Counted from the stretch's first letter, positions 37,425 through 46,297 are shown. The stretch is 64,000 nucleotides of DNA from Metasolibacillus fluoroglycofenilyticus (GCF_003049645.1 NZ_PYWK01000001.1:1457487-1521486); one strand, 5' to 3'. Notes: generated by a model from the letters alone, not told the origin. Numbers and translations: made by a program.

Positions 37425-38807
37425 ATGAAGCCTATACCTGTTGGTGCTGTAGTAGAAATTATCGGTGGAGAACTTGTAAAAGGGTCATCTGATCTTTTAA
37501 TTGAACATGGTGCATATCGTTTAAGGCAAATAAAGCATAAAAGGACAGCGTTTTTTACGAATACGAAAATTGTCAATTGGCAAAGCTTATCGACTTTTTT
37601 TCCGTTAGTTATTGTGACGGAATGGGCATATCGTTTAAAGGAAGTGCCTGATGGAGTAACGATTGTGAAAGTGGATGATATGACAAGTGCTTATTGGAAA
37701 TTTGTTGAATATTATCGCAGTCAATTTAAAATTCCGATTGTTGCCATTACAGGAACGGCTGGAAAAACGACAACAAAGGAAATGGTGAAGCATATACTGT
37801 CAAGTGACTATGAGGTTGTAGCGACACATTTAAGCAATAATTCTCGTACAGAGCTGCTGCAAAATTTATTGCGTATCAGCGAAATGACAAATGCAGCGGT
37901 TTTTGAAACGGCGGTTGGTGCTCCGGGAGATGTGCTTGGTGCAGGGCGTTATTTTAAGCCATCTATCGGCGTAATTACAAATATAGGGTCGCATCATTTA
38001 AACTATTGTAAAACACAAGAAGGATATATCGAGGCAAAGGCTGAAATGCTGCAAATAGTAGGAAAAGGTACACTTATTATTAATGCGGATGATATAAATA
38101 CAAAAAAAATCAACTTTCATGGTTTTCAAGGAAAAATCATTCGCTTTGGGAAAAGCAATGCAGATTATTTAGTAAGTAGCATTACGTATACAGAACGTGG
38201 AATGCGCTTTATTTTGCATCATCAACAAAAGCAATATGTTGTGAAAATGCCCGGCCACGGAGAGCATCAAGTGTATAACGCATTAGCTGCATTAGCTGTT
38301 GTACATGAAATCGGAATGCCTTTACAAAAGGCCATTACACAGCTTGCTACGTTTCGCAAATTAAATAAGCAGCTACAAATTTTGAGAGGGATTAACGGCT
38401 CTATGTTAATTGATGATACGTGGAGCATTACAACGACATCCCTTGATGCAGCTTTACATGTTTTAAATAAGCTAGGACATGGTAAAAAGAAAATTGCCGT
38501 GATTGGGACAATTACGGATTTAGGTTCATGGGGCTATAGCATTCACAAGCAAGCAGGTGAAATTATTTATAAGCATGGTGTTGACGTACTCATTACGATT
38601 GGTGAACATGCAAGCATTATGGCATCAAAGGCGCAGCAATTAGGTCTTGATGCGGATATTTATAGCTTTAAAAATAATGTGTTAGCACGCAGTCTTCTTA
38701 AAAAAATTGTTGACAGTAATACGGTGATTTTAATTAAAGGCGATATGTACAGCGAGGCAATACATGAATTAGCAGCACAATTACGTCGAGGGGAGGAGCA
38801 AGCTTGA
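37425..38807 (+). CDS. MurF-like ligase 1, diverged substrate motif
   Basis: A 460-residue Mur ligase with a short N-terminal domain (1-100), ATPase domain with P-loop GTAGKTTTK (near 108-118) and C-terminal domain. Lysine for carbamylation (EAKAEM) and LIKGD are kept. Several MurF hallmarks are altered: the DD(S/T)YNANPDS-type segment reads DDTWSITTTS near 328, and the G(D/T)M-ELG segment reads GTITDLG. It is therefore unlikely to be the cell-wall MurF. ATG 37425 has AAGGGGGGA upstream. The next ligase overlaps it by four bases. Confidence 0.85.
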   Translation: MKPIPVGAVVEIIGGELVKGSSDLLIEHGAYRLRQIKHKRTAFFTNTKIVNWQSLSTFFPLVIVTEWAYRLKEVPDGVTIVKVDDMTSAYWKFVEYYRSQFKIPIVAITGTAGKTTTKEMVKHILSSDYEVVATHLSNNSRTELLQNLLRISEMTNAAVFETAVGAPGDVLGAGRYFKPSIGVITNIGSHHLNYCKTQEGYIEAKAEMLQIVGKGTLIINADDINTKKINFHGFQGKIIRFGKSNADYLVSSITYTERGMRFILHHQQKQYVVKMPGHGEHQVYNALAALAVVHEIGMPLQKAITQLATFRKLNKQLQILRGINGSMLIDDTWSITTTSLDAALHVLNKLGHGKKKIAVIGTITDLGSWGYSIHKQAGEIIYKHGVDVLITIGEHASIMASKAQQLGLDADIYSFKNNVLARSLLKKIVDSNTVILIKGDMYSEAIHELAAQLRRGEEQA

Positions 38808-40192
38808 TAGCAGTGTCGATAAAAGACCTCCGAGCCTTGTTGAATGCCCAGTTAATACAAGGCGCTACCAACTTTTCAGTAAAGCAGGCCCTACACTATC
38901 AGCAGCTAGATAGTATAAAGCGTGATGCGCTCATCTTCCTTCGTAAAAATGAAAACGTCGACTGGAAGAGGCTAGCGCAGCACGCACCAATTGTGATTGT
39001 GTCTGATAAGGCAGAAGAGGAATTGCGAAAGGCTCCTATCGCCATTACGATATTGCAGGTGAAAAATATGCACCGCGCGTTTTGGCAATTTGTTGACTAT
39101 TATCGCGAGCTCTTTACGATTCCAGTCGTTGCTTTAACAGGCACATGTGGCAAGACGACAACAAAGGAAATGATTCGTCATATTTTATTAGAGGATTGGC
39201 AAGTACAGGCGACAGTGAGCAGCATTAATGAGCCAAGGCAGTCGCTTAATTATTTAACGATGGTTGACCGAAAAACACAGGCGGCTGTTTTCGAGCTAGG
39301 GCTAGGAAATTTAGGGAATATTAAACATCAATGCTTAATTTACAAGCCGACAATTGGGATTATTACCAATATCGGTGTACATCATTTAGATGGCTGTAAA
39401 AGCTTGCAAGGCTATATTCAAGCAAAGGCAGAAATTGTAGACGGGATTCAGGAAAATGGAACATTAATAATGAATGCGGATGATGAAAATAGCAAAAAAA
39501 TTTCTTTGACAGCTTTTAAAGGGAAAATTGTGACGTTTAGTGTCAAACAAAATGCAAACTATAAAGCAAGCAATATTCAATATGTTGCAGGAGGAATGCG
39601 CTTCTCCTTACTAAAGGAAAAAGAGCGCTACGAATGTTTTGTACCAGGCTACGGAGAGCATCAAGTGTACAATGCTTTAGCAGCATTTGCGGCAACAACT
39701 GAAATGGGCTTTCCATTGCGTAAAGCAATTGCTAAGCTTCGAACATTTAAAAACATGGAGCGTCACTTACAATTTTCTAGTGGCTTAGCAGGGAGCACAA
39801 TTATTGACGATACATGGACGAATAATCCAACCTCAATTGAAGCAGCTTTAAAGGTGCTTCAAGCAGTAGGGAAGGAGAAAAAACGAGTTGTAATTTTAGG
39901 TGATATCAAACGATTAGGTAAGTATGAGCGCCAATATCATCGTGAAATAGGCACGCTCATTGCTAAGCAATCTATTGATACATTAATAACAATTGGAAAC
40001 AGTGCCAAGGAAATAGCGCTACAGGCGAAGGCAGATGGTACGACAGCACGAGTGCATAGCTTTACAGATGTCACAGGGGTAATGGATTTACTGAAGAAAA
40101 TTTTAACGAAAGATGCGATTGTTTTAATAAAAGGCCCGATGTCGAGCAGGTCAATGATTGGGTTTGCAAGTGAATTAAAGGGCAAGAACTAG
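38804..40192 (+). CDS. MurF-like ligase 2
   Basis: A 462-residue paralogue of the preceding ligase, with P-loop GTCGKTTTK (near 111-120), TNIGVHHLDGC, QAKAEIVDG, DDTWTNNPTS near 335 (closer to the MurF consensus than ligase 1), GDIKRLGKYE and LIKGPMSSRSM. It starts at TTG 38804 inside the stop of ligase 1 (TTGA overlap) with GGGGAGGAG upstream, so translation is coupled and the two may work as a pair. The acceptor substrate is unknown. Confidence 0.85.
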   Translation: MIAVSIKDLRALLNAQLIQGATNFSVKQALHYQQLDSIKRDALIFLRKNENVDWKRLAQHAPIVIVSDKAEEELRKAPIAITILQVKNMHRAFWQFVDYYRELFTIPVVALTGTCGKTTTKEMIRHILLEDWQVQATVSSINEPRQSLNYLTMVDRKTQAAVFELGLGNLGNIKHQCLIYKPTIGIITNIGVHHLDGCKSLQGYIQAKAEIVDGIQENGTLIMNADDENSKKISLTAFKGKIVTFSVKQNANYKASNIQYVAGGMRFSLLKEKERYECFVPGYGEHQVYNALAAFAATTEMGFPLRKAIAKLRTFKNMERHLQFSSGLAGSTIIDDTWTNNPTSIEAALKVLQAVGKEKKRVVILGDIKRLGKYERQYHREIGTLIAKQSIDTLITIGNSAKEIALQAKADGTTARVHSFTDVTGVMDLLKKILTKDAIVLIKGPMSSRSMIGFASELKGKN

Positions 40193-40325
40193 CAAAGCGA
40201 AGACTATCTGGAAGGGTAATTTTGTTTTTTCTCTTTTACTCTGGAGAAACACTGCTAATCCCTGTGTTTCTCCTATTTTCAAAGAGATTGTTATGAGTAA
40301 GATTTTTGTTAAAACACCATCAAAA

Positions 40326-40370
40326 GCGTCCAAAAAGCCGGCAATTGCACGGCTTTTTGGACGCCCATTC
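40326..40370. terminator. Hairpin between MurF-like pair and NlpC/P60 gene
   Basis: A perfect 15-bp stem GCGTCCAAAAAGCCG / CGGCTTTTTGGACGC with a 9-base loop, between convergent genes; member of the dispersed hairpin family. Confidence 0.8.
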
Positions 40371-40376
40371 ATACAT

Positions 40377-41309
40377 TTATTTTGTAATGCGCTTTGCTGT
40401 AATAAAACGATCCTTGTAGTAATCCACAAGTAAGACACGCGTAATGACACCATCTTTAGTTGGCACAATAATGCGATGCTCACCTGCATAAACGGCAACG
40501 AGTGTTGGGTTTTTAGAGCCCTTTGCACTACTGAAAAAGACGATATCCCCTTTTTGTAAATTGTTGCGTGAAACAGTCGTTCCAAGCTTCATTTGCTGTG
40601 ATAAAACAGTTGTATTAATTTTCACACCGCTTTGCCCTAATACATATTGCACATAGCCACCAGCAGTAAAGCGTTTTTGCGCGGCTGCGTTAATAGAGCC
40701 AATAATGGCACTATTTTTATGAAGAAAGGCTTTTTCAACAATTTTATCCCCTGTTGATGCTGGGTTTGAAGCCATTAAGGATGGCAGCACACGACGGGCA
40801 GCATAATAATTATCTTTATAATATGGCTTGCTATTCATATCAGTAATCACAATATTCTGTTTTGAATCTGCCATATGTAGTAACTTGTTATTGCCAATAT
40901 AAATTCCTACATGGTCAGGGTCTGTTCCTGTTTTTTTACTTTTGAAAAAGACTAAATCACCTTTCTGCAATTGGCTTTTAGCCACCGCTTTCCCTTGCTG
41001 AAGCATATAATCCTCGTTATATGTGCCTAAATCAACGCCATTTTTCTCAAAAATATACATTAAAAATGAGGCGCAAGAAAATTTATAAGGTGCTGTCGCT
41101 TTGTATTGTGTGTTGCTATATGTTGCTTTGCCAATTAAGCTTTTCCCCGTTGCGATAATTTGGTCTGCCTTTTGATTGACTGCTTGCTGACTAACGCTAG
41201 CAGTGGCAGCCGCTACTTCAGTAGTTTGAAAAGTAGCAGGTAATAATGGAATTGAGCTGCAGCTAATAGTTAGTGCTAATGCTGCTGTGAATATTTGTTT
41301 TTTCATCAT
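40377..41309 (-). CDS. Secreted protein with two NlpC/P60 domains, second one catalytically dead
   Basis: A 310-residue protein with a signal peptide (residues 1-35, ending near AAA). Domain 1 (about 48-175) is a complete NlpC/P60 cysteine peptidase: C79 in KFSCASF, H133 in DPDHVGIYIG, H145 in LLHMAD. Domain 2 (about 188-310) keeps the fold pattern (NLQKGDIVFFS, LVAVYAG) but the cysteine is A216, the histidine is leucine, and the third residue is valine. The family cuts D-Glu-diaminopimelate or similar bonds in peptidoglycan peptides. It lies beside the Mur-like ligases, convergent with them. Confidence 0.88.
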   Translation of the reverse strand: MMKKQIFTAALALTISCSSIPLLPATFQTTEVAAATASVSQQAVNQKADQIIATGKSLIGKATYSNTQYKATAPYKFSCASFLMYIFEKNGVDLGTYNEDYMLQQGKAVAKSQLQKGDLVFFKSKKTGTDPDHVGIYIGNNKLLHMADSKQNIVITDMNSKPYYKDNYYAARRVLPSLMASNPASTGDKIVEKAFLHKNSAIIGSINAAAQKRFTAGGYVQYVLGQSGVKINTTVLSQQMKLGTTVSRNNLQKGDIVFFSSAKGSKNPTLVAVYAGEHRIIVPTKDGVITRVLLVDYYKDRFITAKRITK

Positions 41310-41781
41310 GGTCCCTCCTTGATTTCAAGCTCGCCATGATTGTAGCATGCATAAATTGTGCATTTGTTAGGTAAGTTTATCCAATGGGAAATGTGACAAT
41401 TTTAAACCATTGCTACATAGGTATCGAGTAAGGTAATTTACAGTTGTGTAACAAATATGACGGAAGGGGGTTATTGGAAAAGGAGGATAGCATCTGCATT
41501 TATTCGTAGGAAAAAGCGGTATTTGATAATGTACGAAGCCACAGCTTTAATTGGAATGATTCGTTGCTAAAAGATAAAAGGTTGCCCTAAAGTTTCTTTA
41601 AAATAAACAAATCAAACTCCATTTTCAGTTGCGTCAAAAATGTCCAAGTCGCCCGATTCAATTACTGCTTAAAGTTACTTGCTGCTTTTAATATCTGAAT
41701 TGCGGACAATATTTCATCAGTATGAATCATTTGTAAATTATTTATGAAATTTCAGTTATTTTTTTATAGTAAAATGGTAAT
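41310..41781. other. Gene-free stretch upstream of NlpC/P60 gene
   Basis: About 470 bases holding the promoter region of the NlpC/P60 gene (minus strand) and AT-rich sequence with no frame that I can support. Confidence 0.5.
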
Positions 41782-42075
41782 ATAAAGTGAACCTTCAGCC
41801 CAACGGAGACTGTTAATAGAAGTACATAAGTTAGTAATCTGACATCCTGTAAAAAATGCTCAATCCCTTATTCACTGAAAAAGCTTCTTCAACTTTTAAA
41901 AAGAATGCTTACAGTTTGTTAAGAATCTATTTATCCCGCATTAGCGGGCAGTAAGACGCCCACTTCAAGACTGAATAAGGATAAGTGAGAAATCCGCTGC
42001 CCGTAAATGCCCGATTGGTTCAACTAACAATCAGTGGGATGGGGGAAACCCCCACTGATTGTAGTTTCACTTTAT
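41782..42075 (+). mobile_element. Element B copy with terminal inverted repeats
   Basis: ATAAAGTGAACCTTCA (41782-41797) and the complement of ATAAAGTGAAACTACAA (ending 42075) are imperfect inverted ends of a 294-base non-coding unit. Inside is TTTATCCCGCATTAGCGGGC with AGTAAGACGCCCAC, related to 12909-12945, and a CCCCCACTGATTG near the right end. It ends 38 bases before the Na/Pi gene and supplies a false upstream extension of that frame. Confidence 0.65.
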
Positions 42076-42113
42076 CTATAAAATTGAATCATTATTTCTT
42101 TGGTGGTGAATGT

Positions 42114-43724
42114 ATGCTGACGATTTTCGGCGGAATCGGACTGTTTTTGCTCGGCATGTCCATGCTAACGAACGGTCTGAAAGAAATCGCAGGAGAGGCA
42201 TTAAAGCGCTGGTTAAATAAGTTCACAAGAGGAACCTTTAGCTCTATGCTATCAGGCATTCTTATGACTGTTTTAGTGCAATCTTCTACAGCAACGACGC
42301 TTCTAACAATTGGCTTTGTTAGTGCCGGCTTGCTAACCTTTGTCCAATCCATCGGTGTGATTATCGGTGCGAATATTGGTAGTACATCTACAGGTTGGAT
42401 TATATCATTAATTGGCTTTAAAATTAGCCTACAAGCAATGGCATTACCGATTATTGGTTTCGGGGTATTTATGTCATTTATTGCACCGCGCGATATTAAA
42501 AAATTTGGTGGTGTACTAGCCGGGTTCGGTTTACTGTTTTTGGGAATTGATATGCTACAGCAAGGGATGGGGGATGCACAAAATTTAATTGCCTTCGATA
42601 AAATCCCAGCAAATTCGTTTTTCTCTGTCTTATTATTAATTATTATCGGGATTGTTATGACGATTATTATGCAAGCCTCTAGTGCGGCGATGGCGGCGAC
42701 TTTAGCGGCATTATTTACCGGTGCCATTGATTTTGAGCAAGCCGCATATTTAGTAATCGGGCAGAATATCGGAACAACGGCGACTGCTTTATTTGCAGCA
42801 ATTGGGGCATCGGTATCAGCGAAGCGTACAGCAATGACCCATTTACTATTCAATGTAGTAACGGCACTTCTCGTTACAATCTCATTCCCGTATTTCTTAC
42901 AATTGGTAAAATGGCTAACAGAAGCGATTGCGGGTAGCTTTGATGAAACGATGGCACTAGCTATTTTTCACACTTTGTTTAGCGTCCTTGGGGCAATTAT
43001 CTTCATGCCATTTATTAAGCAATTTGCAAAGCTTCTAAAGAAAATCGTTCCTGAACGCGAAAATGTGCTTACACGCAATTTAGATACGAAGCTATTAGAA
43101 GTGCCTTCAGTTGCGCTCGATGTTTCCTTTAAAACAATACGTGATATTATGGCAGTATTAACGACTGCTCAAAGTGCCTTAATGGCAACGAAAAAAATTA
43201 CAGCAGACTATGAACGGAAAATTGATGAGGTAGAGGAAGCAATTAAAATTACACATGACTATCTGAATGCTATACAGTCGACTTCGCAAAGGGAGCGCAA
43301 CAAGCATATTGCCATTTTACACACGCAGGACCATTTAGTAAGATTAGTAAAAGTATTGCGAGAACAGCAGCAATTAGAGGCACTTGTATTACAGCCGCAA
43401 TTAATGACAGAGTGGCAAGAAATATTAGCCTCCGTACAGCAAAGCTTAGGGAGTGAAGAGCCTCTGAGTGCAATGGCTAAAACATTAGAAGAGCATTCAC
43501 AGATGATGGCACAAGCGCGTCGCAATAAGCGCAATGAATACTTCGAGCGTTCCGTTGCGAACGAAACAGAGCTGGGCGTTGCTGTTTCTAAAGTAGGGGC
43601 ATTACTTTGGATTGACCGTCTTGTCTATCATTATTGGCGTGCAACTGCCCGCATGGCTGAATTCCAGCAAATTGACGAGGAGAAGCGCCTCAAAGCCTCA
43701 GCAGAGAAATCGAATATTGCTTAA
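42114..43724 (+). CDS. Na/Pi-cotransporter family protein with PhoU-like C-terminus
   Basis: A 536-residue membrane protein. Residues 1-310 contain the two inverted Na_Pi_cotrans repeats with the QSSTATT (TVLVQSSTATTLLTIGF) and QASSAAM motifs of the NptA/SLC34 family; residues about 345-530 are a soluble, helical, PhoU-like domain. It would import phosphate with sodium, or act as a related anion carrier. The ATG at 42114 (GGTGGTGA upstream) is the start; the frame open to 41985 is repeat DNA. Confidence 0.9.
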   Translation: MLTIFGGIGLFLLGMSMLTNGLKEIAGEALKRWLNKFTRGTFSSMLSGILMTVLVQSSTATTLLTIGFVSAGLLTFVQSIGVIIGANIGSTSTGWIISLIGFKISLQAMALPIIGFGVFMSFIAPRDIKKFGGVLAGFGLLFLGIDMLQQGMGDAQNLIAFDKIPANSFFSVLLLIIIGIVMTIIMQASSAAMAATLAALFTGAIDFEQAAYLVIGQNIGTTATALFAAIGASVSAKRTAMTHLLFNVVTALLVTISFPYFLQLVKWLTEAIAGSFDETMALAIFHTLFSVLGAIIFMPFIKQFAKLLKKIVPERENVLTRNLDTKLLEVPSVALDVSFKTIRDIMAVLTTAQSALMATKKITADYERKIDEVEEAIKITHDYLNAIQSTSQRERNKHIAILHTQDHLVRLVKVLREQQQLEALVLQPQLMTEWQEILASVQQSLGSEEPLSAMAKTLEEHSQMMAQARRNKRNEYFERSVANETELGVAVSKVGALLWIDRLVYHYWRATARMAEFQQIDEEKRLKASAEKSNIA

Positions 43725-43730
43725 TAGGAG

Positions 43731-43775
43731 TCGTCTGAAAAGCGTGCAAAGCACTGTTTTTCAGACGATTTTTGC
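43731..43775. terminator. Hairpin after Na/Pi gene
   Basis: TCGTCTGAAAAGCGTGC pairs with GCACTGTTTTTCAGACGA and is followed by TTTTTG; dispersed hairpin family. Confidence 0.78.
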
Positions 43776-43946
43776 TGAGAAGCCGCTCCTATAGTTGATA
43801 AAATCACTAATAGAACTGGACAAGTCGCAAATAAATCAAAATTTTGCATGTTCAAAATGGTACAAGGCAATCCATTATAAGGGCTAGGGAATAATATATA
43901 GAGAAGGCGGAATCTTCAAATTCACTGTTTAAGGAAAATTTGATTT

Positions 43947-44312
43947 TCACTTTTGAGCATTTATTAAAGCTACTAATGCAAGGCGTTGAATTTCATCAGC
44001 ATGTTCTAAAATGCTAGCGCTAATTTTGGAAATAGCTTTAATTGCTTCACCAATATCGGAGAAATTGTGGCGTATAGATGTAACCTGATGCGCTAATTCA
44101 TTAAATACAAACCTTGCTAGTCTTTCATTTGCACGATTTGTTTCCTCATGGATAGATGCAATAACCGTTTTAATTTCTTGCTGCATATCATTTAAACTAA
44201 CAGCTAGCGTTAATCGGTTTACCAATTGTCTTCTAAATGTGAAAAAATAATAAACGCACTAATTGTTGTTATAACAATTAAAAAAATGCTCACTATAATA
44301 ATATGTGTTTAT
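43947..44312 (-). pseudogene. Possible frameshifted methyl-accepting-like membrane protein fragment
   Basis: A 92-codon frame (TTG 44225 to 43947) is helical and heptad-like (QQEIKTVIASIHEE, IGEAIKAISKISASILEHA), resembling a chemoreceptor-type coiled coil. Directly upstream in another frame is a membrane helix (GTG near 44306: IFLIVITTISAFIIFS, then HLEDNW and a stop). A single-base shift would join them. No ribosome binding site fits the TTG. I treat it as a probable broken gene, with modest confidence. Confidence 0.35.
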
Positions 44313-44510
44313 ACATCCTTAGTGCTCTGTTGAACTCGTTGCAATTCAAGGGTGTGGTTGAATAATTTTTCATCAAATACTTGAGGATTAATATAATTTT
44401 AAAAATTTATTCACAGACGAATTTAATTATGAACGATTACTAATTTAGCTCCATATGTAAAAAACCTGTTAATATGATAATAAAGATTGACTTAAAAGGG
44501 AGAAATGTAA

Positions 44511-45167
44511 GTGAATATACGAATCGAATGGGAATATAAGGCGAAAAATGGTGCGCAAACGGTTTTCACTTCTGAGCAATTACCAGCAGCACAAGTATTA
44601 ATGATTGTGGAAGATTTAATGCTGACAGGTCGAGCAAAAAATATTGTACTGACAGATGCATATGACAGCACGTGGACAGTAAAGGAGCTAAAGAAGTATG
44701 TGAAGGAAATTGCTTCTGAGCCCCAAAATATTACGATTTATTTTGATGGTGGCTTTCATAAGAGCGCAAGACAGGCCGGCTTAGGTTATGTTGTCTACTT
44801 TGAACAAAATGAAAAGCAATATCGAATTCGTAAAAACGCTTTTGTAGATGGTTTATTATCCAATAATGAAGCGGAGTATGCGGCGTTGCATTTGAGCATT
44901 CGTGAGCTAGAGGAGCTAGGTGTGCATCATAGCACGGTTTATTTTAAAGGTGATTCGCAAGTGGTAATCCAGCAAATGGCTGGTGATTGGCCTGTTTATG
45001 AGAAGGAATTGGCTGAATGGGCGAGTAAAATTGATGCTAGGCTAGCAAAATTAAATATTACACCTATTTATGAGCATGTATCGAGGAAGCAAAATGAGGA
45101 GGCAGACCGACTAGCAACACAGGCATTAAATGGAATTGAAATAGATGGTAAAAAAGAGCTGAGTTAA
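44511..45167 (+). CDS. RNase H-like protein with extra N-terminal domain (YpeP-like)
   Basis: A 218-residue protein: an N-terminal domain of about 70 residues that I do not recognise and a C-terminal RNase H fold. The acidic residues appear in IYFDGGF (D near 78), NNEAEYAAL (E near 121), KGDSQVV (D near 148) and NEEADRLA (D near 203). It resembles the YpeP group of Bacillus. GTG start at 44511 with AAAAGGGAG upstream. It is the second RNase H-like gene of the window; they share only the fold motifs. Confidence 0.83.
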   Translation: MNIRIEWEYKAKNGAQTVFTSEQLPAAQVLMIVEDLMLTGRAKNIVLTDAYDSTWTVKELKKYVKEIASEPQNITIYFDGGFHKSARQAGLGYVVYFEQNEKQYRIRKNAFVDGLLSNNEAEYAALHLSIRELEELGVHHSTVYFKGDSQVVIQQMAGDWPVYEKELAEWASKIDARLAKLNITPIYEHVSRKQNEEADRLATQALNGIEIDGKKELS

Positions 45168-45323
45168 ATTTCTTAATACACCATGAAACAATACGCCTAG
45201 GGAAAAATGGGAGGCGCTTTTGCCATACTAAAAATAATCGACATAGCAGAGAATACATGCTTGTTTGTAGTAAATACAGCAAAAATCATGGCATATTATT
45301 GAGCACAAATAGAGGAGAAAAAA

Positions 45324-46127
45324 ATGATTCATTTCCAAAACGAACAGCTAACTATTTATATGAGCCAGCTGTTTAAAACAACTTCCACAGTAATAGAAAC
45401 AGAGGATTGTATAGTGCTTGTAGACCCAAATTGGCTTCCGCAGGAAATCGAAACAATTCAAGCACATATTGCTAAAATACAAGGCGACCGCCCTTTATAT
45501 ATCCTGTTTACGCATTCGGATTGGGACCATATTATAGGCTATGGCGCGTTTCCAGAGGCAATCGTTATCGCAAGCGAAACTTTTCAAAAACGTTCTGATA
45601 AGGAGCAAATTATAGAGCAAATCCGTACATTTGATGATGGTTATTATATAGACCGTGCATATTCAGTAAGTTACCCAAAGGTCGATATCGTCATTCGACA
45701 TGATGCACAAACACTAATAATAGGAAAAACAAAACTGACTTTTTATTTGGCAAACGGACATACCAATGACGGATTATTTATTGTTGTTGAGCCTCAAGGT
45801 ATTTGGATTGCAGGCGATTATTTATCAGACGTGGAATTTCCATATATTTATGATAATAGCTATGCGTATGAGGAAACACTCAAAAAAGTTGATGTCATAT
45901 TGCAGCAGCATGAAATCCGTTTTCTGATTCCGGGACATGGAAATATGACGACAGAGATGGAAGAAATCAAGAAACGTCAACGCGATGCTACGACTTATAT
46001 TAAGGAATTGCGTAGATGTATTGCACAGGGGGAAGATAGTGCCCATTTAATTGCCAATTATGCCTATCCACGCAATATGCGCGAATTCCATAAAGGGAAT
46101 ATTCGATTAATGGAAGAGGAAAAATAA
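45324..46127 (+). CDS. MBL-fold metallo-hydrolase
   Basis: A 267-residue metallo-beta-lactamase-fold enzyme. The metal motif HSDWDHIIGYG (H-x-D-x-D-H type) is near residue 70; further ligands are in NGHTNDGLF near 148, AGDYLSD near 168 and PGHGNM near 209. The substrate could be a thioester, phosphodiester or lactone; nothing here decides. RBS GAGGAG precedes the ATG. A long palindrome follows its stop. Confidence 0.87.
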   Translation: MIHFQNEQLTIYMSQLFKTTSTVIETEDCIVLVDPNWLPQEIETIQAHIAKIQGDRPLYILFTHSDWDHIIGYGAFPEAIVIASETFQKRSDKEQIIEQIRTFDDGYYIDRAYSVSYPKVDIVIRHDAQTLIIGKTKLTFYLANGHTNDGLFIVVEPQGIWIAGDYLSDVEFPYIYDNSYAYEETLKKVDVILQQHEIRFLIPGHGNMTTEMEEIKKRQRDATTYIKELRRCIAQGEDSAHLIANYAYPRNMREFHKGNIRLMEEEK

Positions 46128-46136
46128 GCTTGCACG

Positions 46137-46176
46137 AAAGGGCGTGTCTGAAAAGCCATTTTGAGACACGCCCTTT
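46137..46176. terminator. Palindrome after MBL gene
   Basis: AAAGGGCGTGTCT (46137-46149) pairs with AGACACGCCCTTT (46164-46176), with some inner pairing (GAAAA/TTTTG). Confidence 0.7.
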
Positions 46177-46240
46177 GCGACGAGTAACCGCAGGAGCAAA
46201 TGTTTTACTGCGACGAGTAATCGCAGGAGCAAATGTTTTT
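46176..46240 (+). repeat. Tandem pair of a 33-base repeat
   Basis: TGCGACGAGTAACCGCAGGAGCAAATGTTTT occurs at 46176 and again, with one change (TAATCG), at 46209. The core GCGACGAGTAACCGCAGGAGC is also at 12859-12880, and its complement at 32752-32774. Confidence 0.8.
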
Positions 46241-46297
46241 AGCAAATATTTAGCCACAGAAGCTAAGGCGGTCCAAAAAAGGCGGACTACCTCATTC

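Noticed and set aside
41985..42113. 43-codon extension of the Na/Pi gene
   Set aside because: It is translated repeat DNA; the family start and ribosome binding site are at 42114.
42092..42853. 253-codon minus-strand frame
   Set aside because: It is antisense to the well-supported Na/Pi cotransporter and has a low-complexity, proline/isoleucine-rich product with no ribosome binding site.
46176..46240. Tandem repeat as the start of a CRISPR array
   Set aside because: Only two units, with a two-base gap instead of spacers, and no cas genes.
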